A stretch of DNA of 64,000 bases from Vibrio nigripulchritudo ATCC 27043 (GTDB taxonomy: Bacteria > Pseudomonadota > Gammaproteobacteria > Enterobacterales > Vibrionaceae), in assembly GCF_000222685.1 (NCBI RefSeq), contig NZ_AFWJ01000289.1, forward strand, positions 62,001 through 126,000, given 5' to 3'. The position numbers and the translations under genes were made by a program. Positions 42,766-53,969 of this stretch are shown in pieces (within the stretch, counting starts at the first letter, position 1; every line of letters starts with the position of its first letter). The notes beneath the pieces are model-generated. The model saw only the letters and a list, made by a program, of their open reading frames with translations, searched no databases and had not been told where the DNA came from.

Positions 42766-44622
42766 TTAGATCGACAACTTGTTGATTCGCTTACCACCGT
42801 AAAGCAGGTTCACGACACAACGTGTACCAATAATGGCAGTAAACATGGAGGTCAGAATACCGATAGACAGTGTAACGGCGAAACCTTTGATCGCACCTGT
42901 ACCAACAGCAAATAGGATAATTGCTGTAATCAGAGTGGTGATGTTGGCATCGGCAATGGTACTGAATGCGTTCGCATAACCCTGATGAATCGCTTGCTGA
43001 GGGTTACGCCCATCTCGCAATTCTTCTCGGATACGTTCAAATATCAGTACGTTAGCATCCACCGCCATACCAACAGTCAGTACGATACCTGCGATACCCG
43101 GTAGCGTCATGGTTGCGCCAGGAATCATAGACATCACACCAATGATAAGGATGATGTTGGCAATCAGAGCCAGGTTGGCAAACACACCAAACTTACGGTA
43201 GTAAACCAGACAGAACAGCATTACAGCGACTAAGCCGAAGATACATGCCTGAATACCCATATCGATGTTTTGCTGACCCATTGAAGGACCAATTGTACGC
43301 TCTTCTACAATAGAGATAGGCGCAATCAGCGCACCCGCGCGAAGTAACAACGCCAGGTTGTGTGCTTCGGCAGCAGAATCGATACCAGTGATTCGGAAGC
43401 TACGACCCAGAGCAGTCTGGATTGTTGCCTGGTTGATGACTTCTTCGTGCTTATCCAGAATGACTTTGCCTTCTGGAGTACGGCGACCACTGTCTTTGTA
43501 CTCTGCAAATACGGTAGCCATCAGCTTGCCCACGTTCTTCTTAGAGAAGCTGGACATCTTGCTGCCGCCTTCGCTGTCCAGGTTAATGTTAACCTGTGGA
43601 CGACCATATTCATCAGCGCTGGAGCTTGCATCAGTAATGCTTGAACCACCAAGAATGATGCGTTTTTTCAGAACAACAGGTCTGCCGTCACGATCAAACT
43701 TGATTTCACTGCCTGCTGGCGCACGACCACGTGCAGCGGCTGCAAGATCAGCTTTGTCATCGACTTCACGGAATTCAAGCGTTGCGGTCGCACCCAGAAT
43801 TTCTTTAGCACGTGCCGTGTCTTGAACACCCGGTAATTCAACCACGATGCGGCTTGCGCCCTGACGCTGAACCAATGGCTCAGCAACACCCAGTTCGTTT
43901 ACACGGTTACGAAGGATAGTGATGTTCTGTTCAACGGCGTAGTTGCGGATTTCCTGCAAACGCTCTTCAGTAAAGGTCGCACGAAGAGAGAAGCGACTGC
44001 TTGTACTGGTATCAATGAAAATCATGTCCTGATGCGTTCGTTTAAGAAGACGCTCAGCCTGTTCTAACTGTTCTTCATCTCGCAGAACAATTTCAACAGC
44101 TTCATTGCCAGATTTTCGAATTGCACGATAACGAATACGTTCTTCACGAAGCTCACTACGGAAAGCTTCTTCTTGCTGACCGACCAGTTTTTCCATCGCT
44201 GCGTCCATATCCACTTCCATCAGGAAATGAACACCACCACGCAGGTCCAGACCCAGCTTCATTGGCGTCGCTCCAATGGCATCCAACCATTCTGGAGTCG
44301 CTGGTGCCAGGTTCAGTGCCACGATGGCATCTTTGCCTAGCTCAGAATTGATCGCGTCACGCGCACTGATTTGAGTATCGGTATCTAAAAAGCGAACAAG
44401 AATGGAACCATCTTCAAGCGCGATGGATTTCTTAGGGAGATTTTCTTTTTCAAGAACTTCGGTAACAGCATCCAGCGTTGACATATCGACTGAGGCACCA
44501 CGTGCCCCAGTAATTTGAATAGCCGGATCTTCACCATAAATGTTTGGAAGTGCATACAATGCGCTGACGAGGATGACGAGCACCACCATCAGATACTTCC
44601 ACAATGGATAACGGTTTAACAC
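42766..44622 (-). CDS. secD: Protein translocase subunit SecD
   Basis: The 618-residue protein begins at GTG 44622 with AGGA upstream, as in Escherichia coli (MLNRYPLWK). It shows [35 protein letters not shown], the base and P1 head domains, and the C-terminal [20 protein letters not shown] with [16 protein letters not shown]. It forms the SecDF complex that pulls exported chains across the membrane. Confidence 0.97.
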   Translation of the reverse strand: MLNRYPLWKYLMVVLVILVSALYALPNIYGEDPAIQITGARGASVDMSTLDAVTEVLEKENLPKKSIALEDGSILVRFLDTDTQISARDAINSELGKDAIVALNLAPATPEWLDAIGATPMKLGLDLRGGVHFLMEVDMDAAMEKLVGQQEEAFRSELREERIRYRAIRKSGNEAVEIVLRDEEQLEQAERLLKRTHQDMIFIDTSTSSRFSLRATFTEERLQEIRNYAVEQNITILRNRVNELGVAEPLVQRQGASRIVVELPGVQDTARAKEILGATATLEFREVDDKADLAAAARGRAPAGSEIKFDRDGRPVVLKKRIILGGSSITDASSSADEYGRPQVNINLDSEGGSKMSSFSKKNVGKLMATVFAEYKDSGRRTPEGKVILDKHEEVINQATIQTALGRSFRITGIDSAAEAHNLALLLRAGALIAPISIVEERTIGPSMGQQNIDMGIQACIFGLVAVMLFCLVYYRKFGVFANLALIANIILIIGVMSMIPGATMTLPGIAGIVLTVGMAVDANVLIFERIREELRDGRNPQQAIHQGYANAFSTIADANITTLITAIILFAVGTGAIKGFAVTLSIGILTSMFTAIIGTRCVVNLLYGGKRINKLSI

Positions 44623-44643
44623 AGCGAGGATCCTTTAGCTGTT

Positions 44644-44976
44644 TTATAGAGATTTCAGTGTACCCTTTGGCAGCACAGCGGTAACAAAGTCTTTCTTGAT
44701 GGTTACTTCGTTATTGTCGTTCAGTGCAATCGAGATGTAGTCGTTGTCTTCAGAGATTTTAGAAATCTTACCAACCAGACCGCCATTCGTTAGCACTTCA
44801 TCACCTTTCTGCATACCAGCCATCAGGTTCTTGTGCTCTTTTGCACGTTTGGCTTGCGGGCGGTAAATCATGAAGTAGAAAATCACCGCAAACATACCCA
44901 ACATGATGATCATTTCAAAACCACCACCTTGTGGAGCACCCTCACCCGCGGCGTGTGCAACAGAAATTAAACTCAT
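44644..44976 (-). CDS. yajC: Sec translocon accessory protein YajC
   Basis: The 110-residue protein has one membrane helix (FEMIIMLGMFAVIFYFMIYRPQAKRAKEHK) with the diagnostic YFMIYRPQAKR, followed by a small cytoplasmic beta domain (MQKGDEVLTNGGLVGKI). It stands 21 bases before secD, in the usual tgt-yajC-secD-secF order. Confidence 0.96.
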   Translation of the reverse strand: MSLISVAHAAGEGAPQGGGFEMIIMLGMFAVIFYFMIYRPQAKRAKEHKNLMAGMQKGDEVLTNGGLVGKISKISEDNDYISIALNDNNEVTIKKDFVTAVLPKGTLKSL

Positions 44977-45063
44977 TGAGAAACATCCTCTATATTATTT
45001 TATTTAGTAGTCAATAAATTGGGACACACTGCCTGGCTTTCAAGAGCCAGGCAGCACGAACAA

Positions 45064-46230
<1,167 letters not shown>

Positions 46231-46273
46231 TTACTTACTGTGCGCCAATCAGCTTTAGCTGGTCGCGCTCCTT

Positions 46274-46370
46274 CATACTCTATGGATGGAGTATGACAGG
46301 ATTATCCTTTCCTAATGAATTTCACTGGCTCCTTGAGTGAAACAACCGGGAGTATATCGAAATACTCCCG
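46274..46370. terminator. Two hairpins between queA and tgt
   Basis: CATACTC-N8-GAGTATG (46274-46295) and CGGGAGTAT-N6-ATACTCCCG (46347-46370). Minus-strand tail of the second is GTTGTTTC, so it may terminate queA transcripts in part; the first lies in the tgt leader. Confidence 0.5.
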
Positions 46371-46382
46371 TTGAATGTCTGA

Positions 46383-47435
46383 TTAGCCGCGCTTTTTGGA
46401 AATAAACATCGCATCGCCGTAACTAAAGAAGCGATATTTTTCTTTCACAGCATGCTCGTAAGCTTTCATTACGTTGTCGTAGCCAGCAAAGGCACTTACC
46501 AACATGATGAGGGTAGATTCAGGTAAGTGGAAATTAGTAATAAGGCAATCCACCAACTGGTATTCATAACCCGGGTAAATGAAAATTTCCGTGTCGCCAA
46601 AGAAAGGCACGAGTTCTGTTCCTTTCTTGATGGATTCCTGAGCCGCACTTTCTAGTGAGCGAACCGATGTTGTTCCAACAGCGACAATGCGCCCGCCACG
46701 TGCTTTGGTTGCATTAATGGCATCCACCACTTCCTGCGCTACCTCTACATACTCCGCATGCATATGGTGGTCATTGATGTTCTCTACGCGAACAGGCTGG
46801 AAGGTTCCTGCGCCGACATGCAAAGTAACATACGCAAATTCGACGCCTTTTGCTTTGATTTGTTCCAGTAATTCTTCATCAAAATGCAAACCAGCGGTTG
46901 GCGCAGCAACAGCACCCGGTTTTTCGTTGTAAACCGTCTGGTAACGCTCTTTATCTGCATCTTCATCCGGGCGGTCAATGTATGGTGGCAATGGCATGTG
47001 CCCGATATCGTTTAGGATATCCAACACATTCTTCTCGGACTTGAACTTGATCTCGAATAGAGCATCATGGCGAGCCACCATTTCTGCCAGATATTCGTCA
47101 TTTTCACCCAAATACAATTCTGTACCTGGCTTTGGCGGTTTAGAGCAGCGAACGTGCGCAAGAATGCTGTGTTCGTCCAGTACACGCTCAACCAACGCTT
47201 CGAGTTTACCTCCCGATGCCTTGCGACCAAACATACGTGCCGGAATCACACGGGTATTATTGAATACCAATAAGTCGCCTGGCTGTACCTGTTCAAGTAC
47301 ATTTTTGAAAGTGCCATCGGTGACTTTTCCGCTATTTCCGTCGAGTTGAAGCAGTCGGCTAGCCGTACGTTCAGGCTGAGGGTAACGAGCGATAAGCTCA
47401 TCTGGAAGTTCGAAGTGAAAATCGGATACTTGCAT
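46383..47435 (-). CDS. queA: S-adenosylmethionine:tRNA ribosyltransferase-isomerase
   Basis: The 350-residue protein starts [29 protein letters not shown] and has [42 protein letters not shown], and the C-terminal [46 protein letters not shown], all conserved in QueA. It converts preQ1 in tRNA to epoxyqueuosine. Confidence 0.97.
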   Translation of the reverse strand: MQVSDFHFELPDELIARYPQPERTASRLLQLDGNSGKVTDGTFKNVLEQVQPGDLLVFNNTRVIPARMFGRKASGGKLEALVERVLDEHSILAHVRCSKPPKPGTELYLGENDEYLAEMVARHDALFEIKFKSEKNVLDILNDIGHMPLPPYIDRPDEDADKERYQTVYNEKPGAVAAPTAGLHFDEELLEQIKAKGVEFAYVTLHVGAGTFQPVRVENINDHHMHAEYVEVAQEVVDAINATKARGGRIVAVGTTSVRSLESAAQESIKKGTELVPFFGDTEIFIYPGYEYQLVDCLITNFHLPESTLIMLVSAFAGYDNVMKAYEHAVKEKYRFFSYGDAMFISKKRG

Positions 47436-47574
47436 TGCTTTTGGTCTTTATAAAAATGACTGAGAATTACGCAGGACAGGTAGTATAGGCTTGATAAAGT
47501 CAATAGCAAGCTTTGCGCAGTGCTTTATTGTAAACGGGCGTATCCCGTCATTGACAGTGCGTTGATTGGTCGAT

Positions 47575-47602
47575 GAAAAACGCCACTCCTAGGAGTGGCG
47601 TT
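47575..47602 (-). terminator. Intrinsic terminator of the trypsin-like protease gene
   Basis: AACGCCACTCC-TA-GGAGTGGCGTT, with TTTTTC after the stem on the minus strand. Confidence 0.88.
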
Positions 47603-47610
47603 ATGACGAG

Positions 47611-48786
47611 TTATTTTCGGCGAATCCAGCCAAGAAGACCGATTGCCATCAGGAACCACAGCCCTGGAACAGAAGCCCCGTCCGGCTGCTTAAAATTGCA
47701 ATTTGCTGTAGAGATGCTGTTGTTGCATTTCGATTCTTTGTCTGCCTGCTCTTCCGCTTCAATCACAATGTTGGGTTTAGTAACGGCACTACCCGGCAGG
47801 CTTGTGGCATTGACGTAGCCGTAGATCCAAGAATAGTAGGTGCTGACTTTCGAGTAAAACGCAGGCTTGGTGAACGCCCCACATGTTGGCGTAACGAAAG
47901 GTCCGCCACTCACTATGCCGACCTGAACATCGTCACCGTTGTTTTTCTTCGCCATCAGCGGACCACCGCTATCACCTTTACAGGTATCATTGCCGTAAAC
48001 TGTACCTACATCTTCATCCAGCGTGAATTTTTGTGTTGGAAGGGTACAAATCTTGGTTTGGTTAGCGCCTGAATCAATAATAAAGGCAAGCTCTGGAATG
48101 GTGAGCAGCCTGACAAAACATTCCGCCGTTGGGTAAAACGCCAGGCGGGTTGTTAACAGCTCATCCGTACGCTTGCTGGCACTTGGGTCGGTGTATCCCC
48201 ATCCAAATGCATCGGTATTGGAAGGTCGGTTATTATTGGTTTTGGTATTTTCGGGTGTCTGAGCATCTTTCCATTCTTTGTTGAGACGAGTTTCTATTTC
48301 ACTCATTTCTGCAGAAGATGCCAGTTTAACTGGTGTAACATCGGCGACAGGCAGTTGCAGACGAATCAAAGCAACATCATTGTCCAGCGCCAGACGCTCT
48401 ACAATGCTGCTTCCATCTGATTTTTTAATGATTTTCGCTGCATCGCTGTATTGCGGGTGCACAACAACATGGCTTGCCATGTAGAAATCACGCGCTACAG
48501 CCCCTTTCAAAGATTTGGATCGGACCGTAACTGTAATGTCGCTGGGGTGGCTGACTTTATATTGCCCGTTATCCAGTGGAAAAACGACACAGTGGGCAGC
48601 GGTCAGAACCCAATGTTCAGCCACTAATGTACCACCACAAAACGGCATTTCTGCCATGTCACCAGAACGAATCGAAACACGGTTTCCTGATGTCGCATCG
48701 GCTACCACTGTACCTTCAACTATGGCAGACGCACTTGTGCTTAACAAACCAGACGCTATAGCCATACTTGCTAGAATTTTTTTCAT
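47611..48786 (-). CDS. Secreted trypsin-like serine protease with C-terminal membrane tail
   Basis: The 391-residue protein has a signal peptide (about 1-21, ending ASA) immediately followed by IVEG, the trypsin mature N-terminus. The triad is His65 (LTAAHC), Asp137 (DNDVALI) and Ser273 (CKGDSGGPL). After the protease domain a linker leads to a C-terminal tripartite tail: PDGASVPG, a hydrophobic stretch WFLMAIGLLGW, and basic IRRK. The tail resembles the GlyGly-CTERM signals of Vibrio Ves proteases processed by rhombosortase, but lacks the double glycine. It is expected to be secreted, possibly through type II secretion, and held at the surface. It is monocistronic. Confidence 0.9.
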   Translation of the reverse strand: MKKILASMAIASGLLSTSASAIVEGTVVADATSGNRVSIRSGDMAEMPFCGGTLVAEHWVLTAAHCVVFPLDNGQYKVSHPSDITVTVRSKSLKGAVARDFYMASHVVVHPQYSDAAKIIKKSDGSSIVERLALDNDVALIRLQLPVADVTPVKLASSAEMSEIETRLNKEWKDAQTPENTKTNNNRPSNTDAFGWGYTDPSASKRTDELLTTRLAFYPTAECFVRLLTIPELAFIIDSGANQTKICTLPTQKFTLDEDVGTVYGNDTCKGDSGGPLMAKKNNGDDVQVGIVSGGPFVTPTCGAFTKPAFYSKVSTYYSWIYGYVNATSLPGSAVTKPNIVIEAEEQADKESKCNNSISTANCNFKQPDGASVPGLWFLMAIGLLGWIRRK

Positions 48787-48932
48787 GTTTATGCCTTGAA
48801 CTAACCTTTCTGGCCACAGTGTGAAAGATTCATTTTGAGCAAAGAACCATCAAAAAATACTTATGCGAGACGTGACATATAATCGTTTGTTTATAAAAAG
48901 AAAAATTTTCACAAAACCGTTTTATGAGTCGC

Positions 48933-48958
48933 AAAAATGCCCTCCTTTGGAGGGCATT
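48933..48958 (-). terminator. Intrinsic terminator of the esterase gene
   Basis: AATGCCCTCC-TTT-GGAGGGCATT, followed by TTTTT on the minus strand. Confidence 0.88.
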
Positions 48959-48968
48959 GAAGATTGGT

Positions 48969-50489
48969 TTATTTCAACCATTCAATCATGTCTTTCAGAG
49001 TCTGCCTGGCTGCCGCAACACCAACCTCTCCACCAACATCACAGAGCCCGTTACCACAGGTATCAAAGTGGTGACCTGCTTTCTCGAGCAAGTGCAGCTC
49101 ACTTCCATTTGCACACTGAATCACTTCTCTTTGATCAACAAATTGCAAATTAGCTTTCTGCGCTGGTCCGTTCTCAATATCTCCACTTACTGCGTTACAT
49201 AGCCTCAATGCCTGACTCACCGACACAATTTCATCCGCCATCCCATGTGTAATGAACATTGCTGGTGTGTTTTGAGGATCCGCTTCGACGGCTTGCAGCA
49301 GGCTGTTTTTCGTGATGATTGGCTCTGAACCCGTTAATTCATCCCAATGAGTCTTACCTGTTAGCGTTGTAATCATCCAGCCAATGTAGTTACAGTCCAG
49401 CGTATTTTCATCTACTGAGTCACAACGAGACAGATACTCGTCGTTCTGAACTTCTTTCAACTGATGCGCGAAATCGGGAACCGGGAACATTGGCGCAATT
49501 TTTTCAATCACGCCAGGGAATTGCTGAGCAAGCCATACAGACATATGACCACCAGCAGACTGCCCCATGACCCGGACAGATTTATCACTCTGGGTGAATT
49601 TGTGATTGTTTGCCTGAACCCATCGAAACGCGTCTTTAATATCCTGTTTACTGTCTTCAATGGTGACACCATTACACGCAGGTCCCGCATCTCCAAGTTC
49701 GCCAGCAATTCGGTAAAACGGCATGTAAACCACAAAACCAGCTTTGGTAAAGTGAGCAATCTGAGTTTCAGCAGAACGACCTGTTTCGAGCCTTTGTAGC
49801 CATCCACCACCGTGAATCATCACAAGAGGTGTACCATTTTGCAGATCTGCATTTTTATACACACGCATTTCCAGATGACAGGTTCCACGATCACCATAAG
49901 TGGTTTTGTAGGTATTGCGTTGCAATAAAGGAAGTTCAGTAAGATCGTGCTCAAGCGTTGAAATTGGGAGTGCGGCGTGATGACCTGGCATCCACGCATC
50001 CTGAACGTAGTTTAAATCCTGACTGTTACCGTAATTTTCACCTCGGTAGTCAAAATCTCTGACGCAGTAATTTACCGCAGCTTCATTCTTATACTCCAAG
50101 CTGTTCTGACATTGGCTGTCAGAGTAGTACCAGTCTCGACCTGCATTTGCTGTATCAACTGTCAGGCACTGACCATGTCTTTGGTACAACTTCGGCAAAA
50201 ATTCAGGTCCATTTTGAGCGTACACCGCACGAAAACAGTACGCTGCGTTCTGTTTCAGGTACTCAAGTTCGGGGTTGTTATCGGGGTTCTGAAGTAGCTC
50301 CTGCAAACGAGCATCATGGTGTTTCAGGTATCCCATACTGGCATCCCAATGCTTTCCTGGTGCTGTCGGTTGTCCGGACAGGTAAAGGTTAAGCAGTACA
50401 TCAGGCAGTTGAGGTTCTTGTTCATTAGCGTAGGCAGGTAAGCTGCTGACGAGCACTGAGAGTGCCGCCAGTGAGAGTATCTTTTTCAT
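48969..50489 (-). CDS. Secreted alpha/beta-hydrolase (carboxylesterase-like)
   Basis: The 506-residue protein has AAGGAC before ATG and a signal peptide ending AYA before NEQEP. The hydrolase core shows the oxyanion motif MIHGGGWLQ, the nucleophile elbow VMGQSAGGHMSVW, an acid in ITHGMADEIVS, and the catalytic His in LEKAGHHFDTCG. Many cysteines in the mature protein (for example YCFRAVY, CLTVDT, CQNSL, YCVRD, CGNGLC) suggest disulfides, in line with export. Substrate unknown. The gene is single, adjacent to the trypsin-like protease on the same strand. Confidence 0.85.
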   Translation of the reverse strand: MKKILSLAALSVLVSSLPAYANEQEPQLPDVLLNLYLSGQPTAPGKHWDASMGYLKHHDARLQELLQNPDNNPELEYLKQNAAYCFRAVYAQNGPEFLPKLYQRHGQCLTVDTANAGRDWYYSDSQCQNSLEYKNEAAVNYCVRDFDYRGENYGNSQDLNYVQDAWMPGHHAALPISTLEHDLTELPLLQRNTYKTTYGDRGTCHLEMRVYKNADLQNGTPLVMIHGGGWLQRLETGRSAETQIAHFTKAGFVVYMPFYRIAGELGDAGPACNGVTIEDSKQDIKDAFRWVQANNHKFTQSDKSVRVMGQSAGGHMSVWLAQQFPGVIEKIAPMFPVPDFAHQLKEVQNDEYLSRCDSVDENTLDCNYIGWMITTLTGKTHWDELTGSEPIITKNSLLQAVEADPQNTPAMFITHGMADEIVSVSQALRLCNAVSGDIENGPAQKANLQFVDQREVIQCANGSELHLLEKAGHHFDTCGNGLCDVGGEVGVAAARQTLKDMIEWLK

Positions 50490-50806
50490 GTCAGTCCTTC
50501 ATAGTTATTGGGATAGGTATTCCTTGAATCCACTTATTGGTATTGAATACGTGCTTTGTAGCACATAGCCCTACCCCTTCAGAGTCTGATTTATCCCGAA
50601 GAATGCATCGAAGCACTGATACAAAAATATGCGATCAACTGCATGAAATTAATTGGGCTAATTGATAGTTTTGTTCGGTAAATTGATCCCGATTATCCCT
50701 CCCCGATTCTTTTGAAAAATTAACCTAAAATAGAGATTCACCTCCCAGTTCATATGCAGATTCCTACCTATATTGAAGGTAGGAAGACAATAAGCAGGAG
50801 GTCGAG
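50490..50806. promoter_or_regulatory. Divergent promoter region, esterase / CBS gene
   Basis: A 317-base AT-rich region without a supported ORF. An inverted repeat TTCCTACCT-N7-AGGTAGGAA at 50761-50785 ends about 21 bases before the CBS-protein start and could be an operator or an mRNA leader hairpin just before the AGGAGG site. Confidence 0.45.
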
Positions 50807-51250
50807 ATGATCAAAATTGAAGATATGATGACTCGCAACCCTCATACTCTTTTGCGGTCTCATTCCCTACTAGATGCCAAAAACCTAATGGCAGAACATG
50901 ATATTCGACATGTTCCGATAATCGATACCGACGCCAGACTTTTAGGCGTTGTTTCCCAACGTGATGTGCTTGCCGCTCAGGAATCGGTGCTGACCAAAAA
51001 AGCCACATCGGATTCCTACACACTGACAACACCGTTAGACAAAGTGATGGCGACAAATGTCATAACAGTCGCCCCTAAAGCTGGCTTAAAAGAAAGTGCC
51101 ATTTACATGCAAAAACACAAAATAGGATGCTTGCCTGTTGTAGAGCAAGGCATCTTGGTCGGTATCATTACCGATACGGATTTTGTAGGCATTGCCATTA
51201 ACTTGCTGGAAATTGAGGAAGAAACAGAGCCAGAAGCAGCAGACTTTTAG
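50807..51250 (+). CDS. Tandem CBS-domain protein (AcuB-like)
   Basis: The 147-residue protein consists of two CBS domains. The first is MTRNPHTLLRSHSLLDAKNLMAEHDIRHVPIIDTDARLLGVVSQRDVL, the second VMATNVITVAPKAGLKESAIYMQKHKIGCLPVVEQGILVGIITDTDFV. Such pairs bind adenine nucleotides and act as energy or nucleotide sensors; the target is unknown. AGGAGG precedes the ATG. Confidence 0.9.
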   Translation: MIKIEDMMTRNPHTLLRSHSLLDAKNLMAEHDIRHVPIIDTDARLLGVVSQRDVLAAQESVLTKKATSDSYTLTTPLDKVMATNVITVAPKAGLKESAIYMQKHKIGCLPVVEQGILVGIITDTDFVGIAINLLEIEEETEPEAADF

Positions 51251-51265
51251 GTGCTCTCATATACC

Positions 51266-51312
51266 TAGGGTCTGTTGACCCTAAACAACCTGCGCTGACG
51301 CGCTGTCAGCGC
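51266..51312 (+). terminator. Tandem hairpins downstream of CBS gene
   Basis: TAGGGTC-TGTT-GACCCTA (51266-51283) and GCGCTGAC-GCGCT-GTCAGCGC (51292-51312), the second followed by TCTTATC. Position after the stop suggests termination, though the T-run is poor. Confidence 0.55.
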
Positions 51313-51365
51313 TCTTATCAACTCCACTTCTTATAAATGAAACAGTAAATCTCTATTTAAATATT

Positions 51366-51399
51366 TCACTAGTGTTATATTTAAATGGTGTATTAGTGA
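51366..51399. promoter_or_regulatory. Inverted repeat before the PadR gene
   Basis: TCACTA (51366-51371) and TAGTGA (51394-51399) form an interrupted dyad ending 15 bases before the PadR start. PadR proteins usually repress their own operon from such sites. Confidence 0.4.
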
Positions 51400-51414
51400 T
51401 AAATTACGTGTTTT

Positions 51415-51960
51415 ATGATTTCCAATGCAGAGCTGATGCTCCTACATCTTTTAGAAAGTGAAGGTTCAATGTCCGGTTATGAGATAAACCGGCTAGTTGA
51501 ACAGCGTGGTTTTCGTGAGTGGGCAGACGTAGGCATGACCTCCATTTACGTCAGCTTAAACAAGCTACTGAAAAAGGAATACGTCAGCTTTCAACTTGAT
51601 ACCAACAAGAAAGGCAAAGGGCCGGTTCCAAAGATTTATTCACTGGAAGAGCCCGGTATTCGAACCTTAACCGACGAAGTGTATTCAGCTGTAACTACAG
51701 TTTCTCAGCAAAAATCACGATTCCGGTTGGGGCTGGCTGCCATATCCCTGTTCACCCCCGAAGCCAGAATGGAACTATTAAATTCGAGAAAATCGGCATT
51801 GGAATCGCATTTATATCGCCTTCAAAGCGAGATATACCCTCAGCAAGGGGGCGATTCTCTCCCATTAGAAGCACGTTGGCAGTTTCAATATTCATTCAAC
51901 ACTCTGCAAATGGAAATCGCATTCGCAGATAAACTATTACGTGATTTGAGCGAGGCTTGA
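51415..51960 (+). CDS. PadR-family transcriptional regulator
   Basis: The 181-residue protein has the PadR winged helix (MLLHLLESEGSMSGYEINRLVEQRGFREWADVGMTSIYVSLNKLLKKEYV, then KIYSLEEPG) and a C-terminal helical dimerisation domain. No Shine-Dalgarno sequence is visible before the ATG, so a leaderless or weakly translated message is possible. It precedes the BtrH-like gene by 4 bases and is likely its regulator. Confidence 0.88.
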   Translation: MISNAELMLLHLLESEGSMSGYEINRLVEQRGFREWADVGMTSIYVSLNKLLKKEYVSFQLDTNKKGKGPVPKIYSLEEPGIRTLTDEVYSAVTTVSQQKSRFRLGLAAISLFTPEARMELLNSRKSALESHLYRLQSEIYPQQGGDSLPLEARWQFQYSFNTLQMEIAFADKLLRDLSEA

Positions 51961-51964
51961 TTCC

Positions 51965-52960
51965 ATGGCTATTCTCACCCCTTTTGAATCTTTTGATGGC
52001 GTTCACTGTGAAACCAATACGATAGGCAATTTATTAAAGCACATTGATATTGAGCTCTCTGAACCTATGCTTTTCGGGCTTGGAGAAGGGCTTGGGTACA
52101 TATACTGGAATATGAAAGGCATGGATTTTCCTTTCATTGGCGGTCGCACAAAACCCGCTGAAATCACTCAACGACTTGCGAAAAACCTCGATTTGAATGT
52201 CGAGTTTAAAGAGACTGGTTCAACCAAAAAAGCGTGGAAGAATGTCCAACAAGCATTGGAGTCGGGCTCTGCGGTTGGATTACAACTGGACTGTTATCAC
52301 CTCGACTACTTTGGTGCCAAAGTCCATTTTGCTGGTCATTTCGCTGCCATGTATGGCTTTGATGATGACTTCGCTTACATGATAGATACTCAGCCCAAGC
52401 ACGGGAAAGTGAAGTGTACGTTAAGCAGTTTAGAGAAAGCGCGAAACGAAAAGGGACCTATGTCGGCGAAAAATCGCATATTCACCATCTCTGCCAGTGA
52501 TAAGCCACTGAAGATTGACGAAGCGCTACGAGTCGCGATTACCAACAACGCCAATACGCATCTTTCACCTCCGATCAAAAATTTTGGTTATCAGGGCATA
52601 TTAAAGACCAGCCATGAGCTAAAAAAATGGTTCAGGCAGAGTGACAACCTGGAATATGAATTCACAACAACCGCCATGTTGATGGAAAAAGCTGGCACTG
52701 GTGGTGCCATCTTCCGAAACCTCTACCGTGATTTTTTGCTGGAAGCCTATGAGAGGACTGGCATTACTACTATCAAAGAAGCGCATAATGCCTTTAAAAG
52801 CATCGCTGAAAACTGGACAGAAGTTGCGTATCACATAGACAACTCTGGAAGAGAGAAAGACGAGCACCACTTACTGAAAGCTTGTTCTTTACTCGAACAG
52901 CTTTCAGACATGGAATTCCGTGTAATGAATGATTTGAAAGATGCGTTTAAGGGCTATTGA
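51965..52960 (+). CDS. BtrH-N / DUF4872 family protein
   Basis: The 331-residue protein has the BtrH N-terminal pattern: FDGVHCETNTIGNLLKH (about C15), LSEPMLFGLGEGLGYIYWNM, AGHFAAMYGFDDDFAYMIDTQ (H125, D141). The C-terminal half fits DUF4872, a helical domain. The Cys-His-Asp arrangement is that of papain-like C39 peptidases or acyltransferases. BtrH itself transfers an acyl chain from a carrier protein to an aminoglycoside in butirosin synthesis. Here there is no biosynthetic cluster, only the PadR gene, so the role is unknown. Confidence 0.75.
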   Translation: MAILTPFESFDGVHCETNTIGNLLKHIDIELSEPMLFGLGEGLGYIYWNMKGMDFPFIGGRTKPAEITQRLAKNLDLNVEFKETGSTKKAWKNVQQALESGSAVGLQLDCYHLDYFGAKVHFAGHFAAMYGFDDDFAYMIDTQPKHGKVKCTLSSLEKARNEKGPMSAKNRIFTISASDKPLKIDEALRVAITNNANTHLSPPIKNFGYQGILKTSHELKKWFRQSDNLEYEFTTTAMLMEKAGTGGAIFRNLYRDFLLEAYERTGITTIKEAHNAFKSIAENWTEVAYHIDNSGREKDEHHLLKACSLLEQLSDMEFRVMNDLKDAFKGY

Positions 52961-52966
52961 CTGACC

Positions 52967-53872
52967 CTAAAGCATCTCAGACACAAGATCCGCCAGAACA
53001 TGGAAGCTTTCCAGGCGTGAGGAACTTGGTCGCCAGACAAGCCCAATATCTCTATATGCGTGCTGACCTGGCGGTTCAATCACAACAAGGTTCTGGTTCT
53101 CAAGCAAACCATGTTCAATCGCCATTTGAGGAATAAAAGTGGTGCCTAAGCCATTGGCAACCATTTGAACCAGTGTATGCAAACTGGTCGCGGTAAACGG
53201 ATTGATTTTCTCTTTCTTGGTTAACTTACACGCAGACACAGCGTGCTCAGTCAGGCAGTGTTCATTCTCAAGCAAAAACACAAACTCATCGGGCAATTCA
53301 TCGTAACGAATAGGAACGCGAATGTTGGACGCCTGATTGGCGCTGATGACCATTCTAAATGGGTCTTTTCCGACAATTTTACTTTCCATTCCGCCAATAT
53401 CGACTGGCAGAGCAAGTATCAATACATCCAGCTCTCCATGTCGAAGGGCAGTAAGCAGATTGGAGGTGGTATCTTCACGTAACAGAAGGTGGAGTTGCGG
53501 ATAGCGCTGATTCACTTCCTGAACCAGATCACTCAGCAAAAAAGGCGCGATGGTTGGAATACACCCGACTCTAAGCTGCCCTTGCATTGACTCTCCCTGA
53601 CACAAACTGCCCAGTTCAACTAAATCTTGCCCTTTGGCTAAGAGCTCTCGCCCTTGTTGCACAACTTTGTCACCAACAGGAGTAAAAACCAGTGGGCTCT
53701 TTTTGTCTTTCTTTTCATACAGTGGGCAACCGATCAACTCTTCAAGGTTTTGAATCCCTTTACTCAGCGTTGATTGGCTTACAAAACACTTCTCTGCAGC
53801 TTCGCCGAAATGTCGGGTTTCAAAGAGTGTAATCAGGTAATGCAGCTGCTTTAAACTTGGCCACTTATTCAT
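52967..53872 (-). CDS. oxyR: Hydrogen peroxide-sensing LysR regulator OxyR
   Basis: The 301-residue LysR protein starts MNKWPSLKQLHYLITLFETRHFGEAAEKCFVSQSTLSKGIQNLEE. The redox pair is C206 and C215 (NEHCLTEHAVSAC), the C-x8-C spacing of Escherichia coli C199/C208. It is divergent from a 2-Cys peroxiredoxin gene, as in Vibrio. Confidence 0.92.
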   Translation of the reverse strand: MNKWPSLKQLHYLITLFETRHFGEAAEKCFVSQSTLSKGIQNLEELIGCPLYEKKDKKSPLVFTPVGDKVVQQGRELLAKGQDLVELGSLCQGESMQGQLRVGCIPTIAPFLLSDLVQEVNQRYPQLHLLLREDTTSNLLTALRHGELDVLILALPVDIGGMESKIVGKDPFRMVISANQASNIRVPIRYDELPDEFVFLLENEHCLTEHAVSACKLTKKEKINPFTATSLHTLVQMVANGLGTTFIPQMAIEHGLLENQNLVVIEPPGQHAYRDIGLVWRPSSSRLESFHVLADLVSEML

Positions 53873-53969
53873 ATGATATGTTTACGTTTTTATGAGAGTT
53901 TTATGAATTGATTACGAAATGAGCTCATCGTTTTTTTCGATTAACTTAATCTATTTATTTCGCTTTTTT

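Noticed and set aside
51266-51283. GGGTCTGTTGACCC resembling an insertion-sequence end
   Set aside because: No transposase, target duplication or second end was found; position after the CBS gene fits a simple hairpin better.
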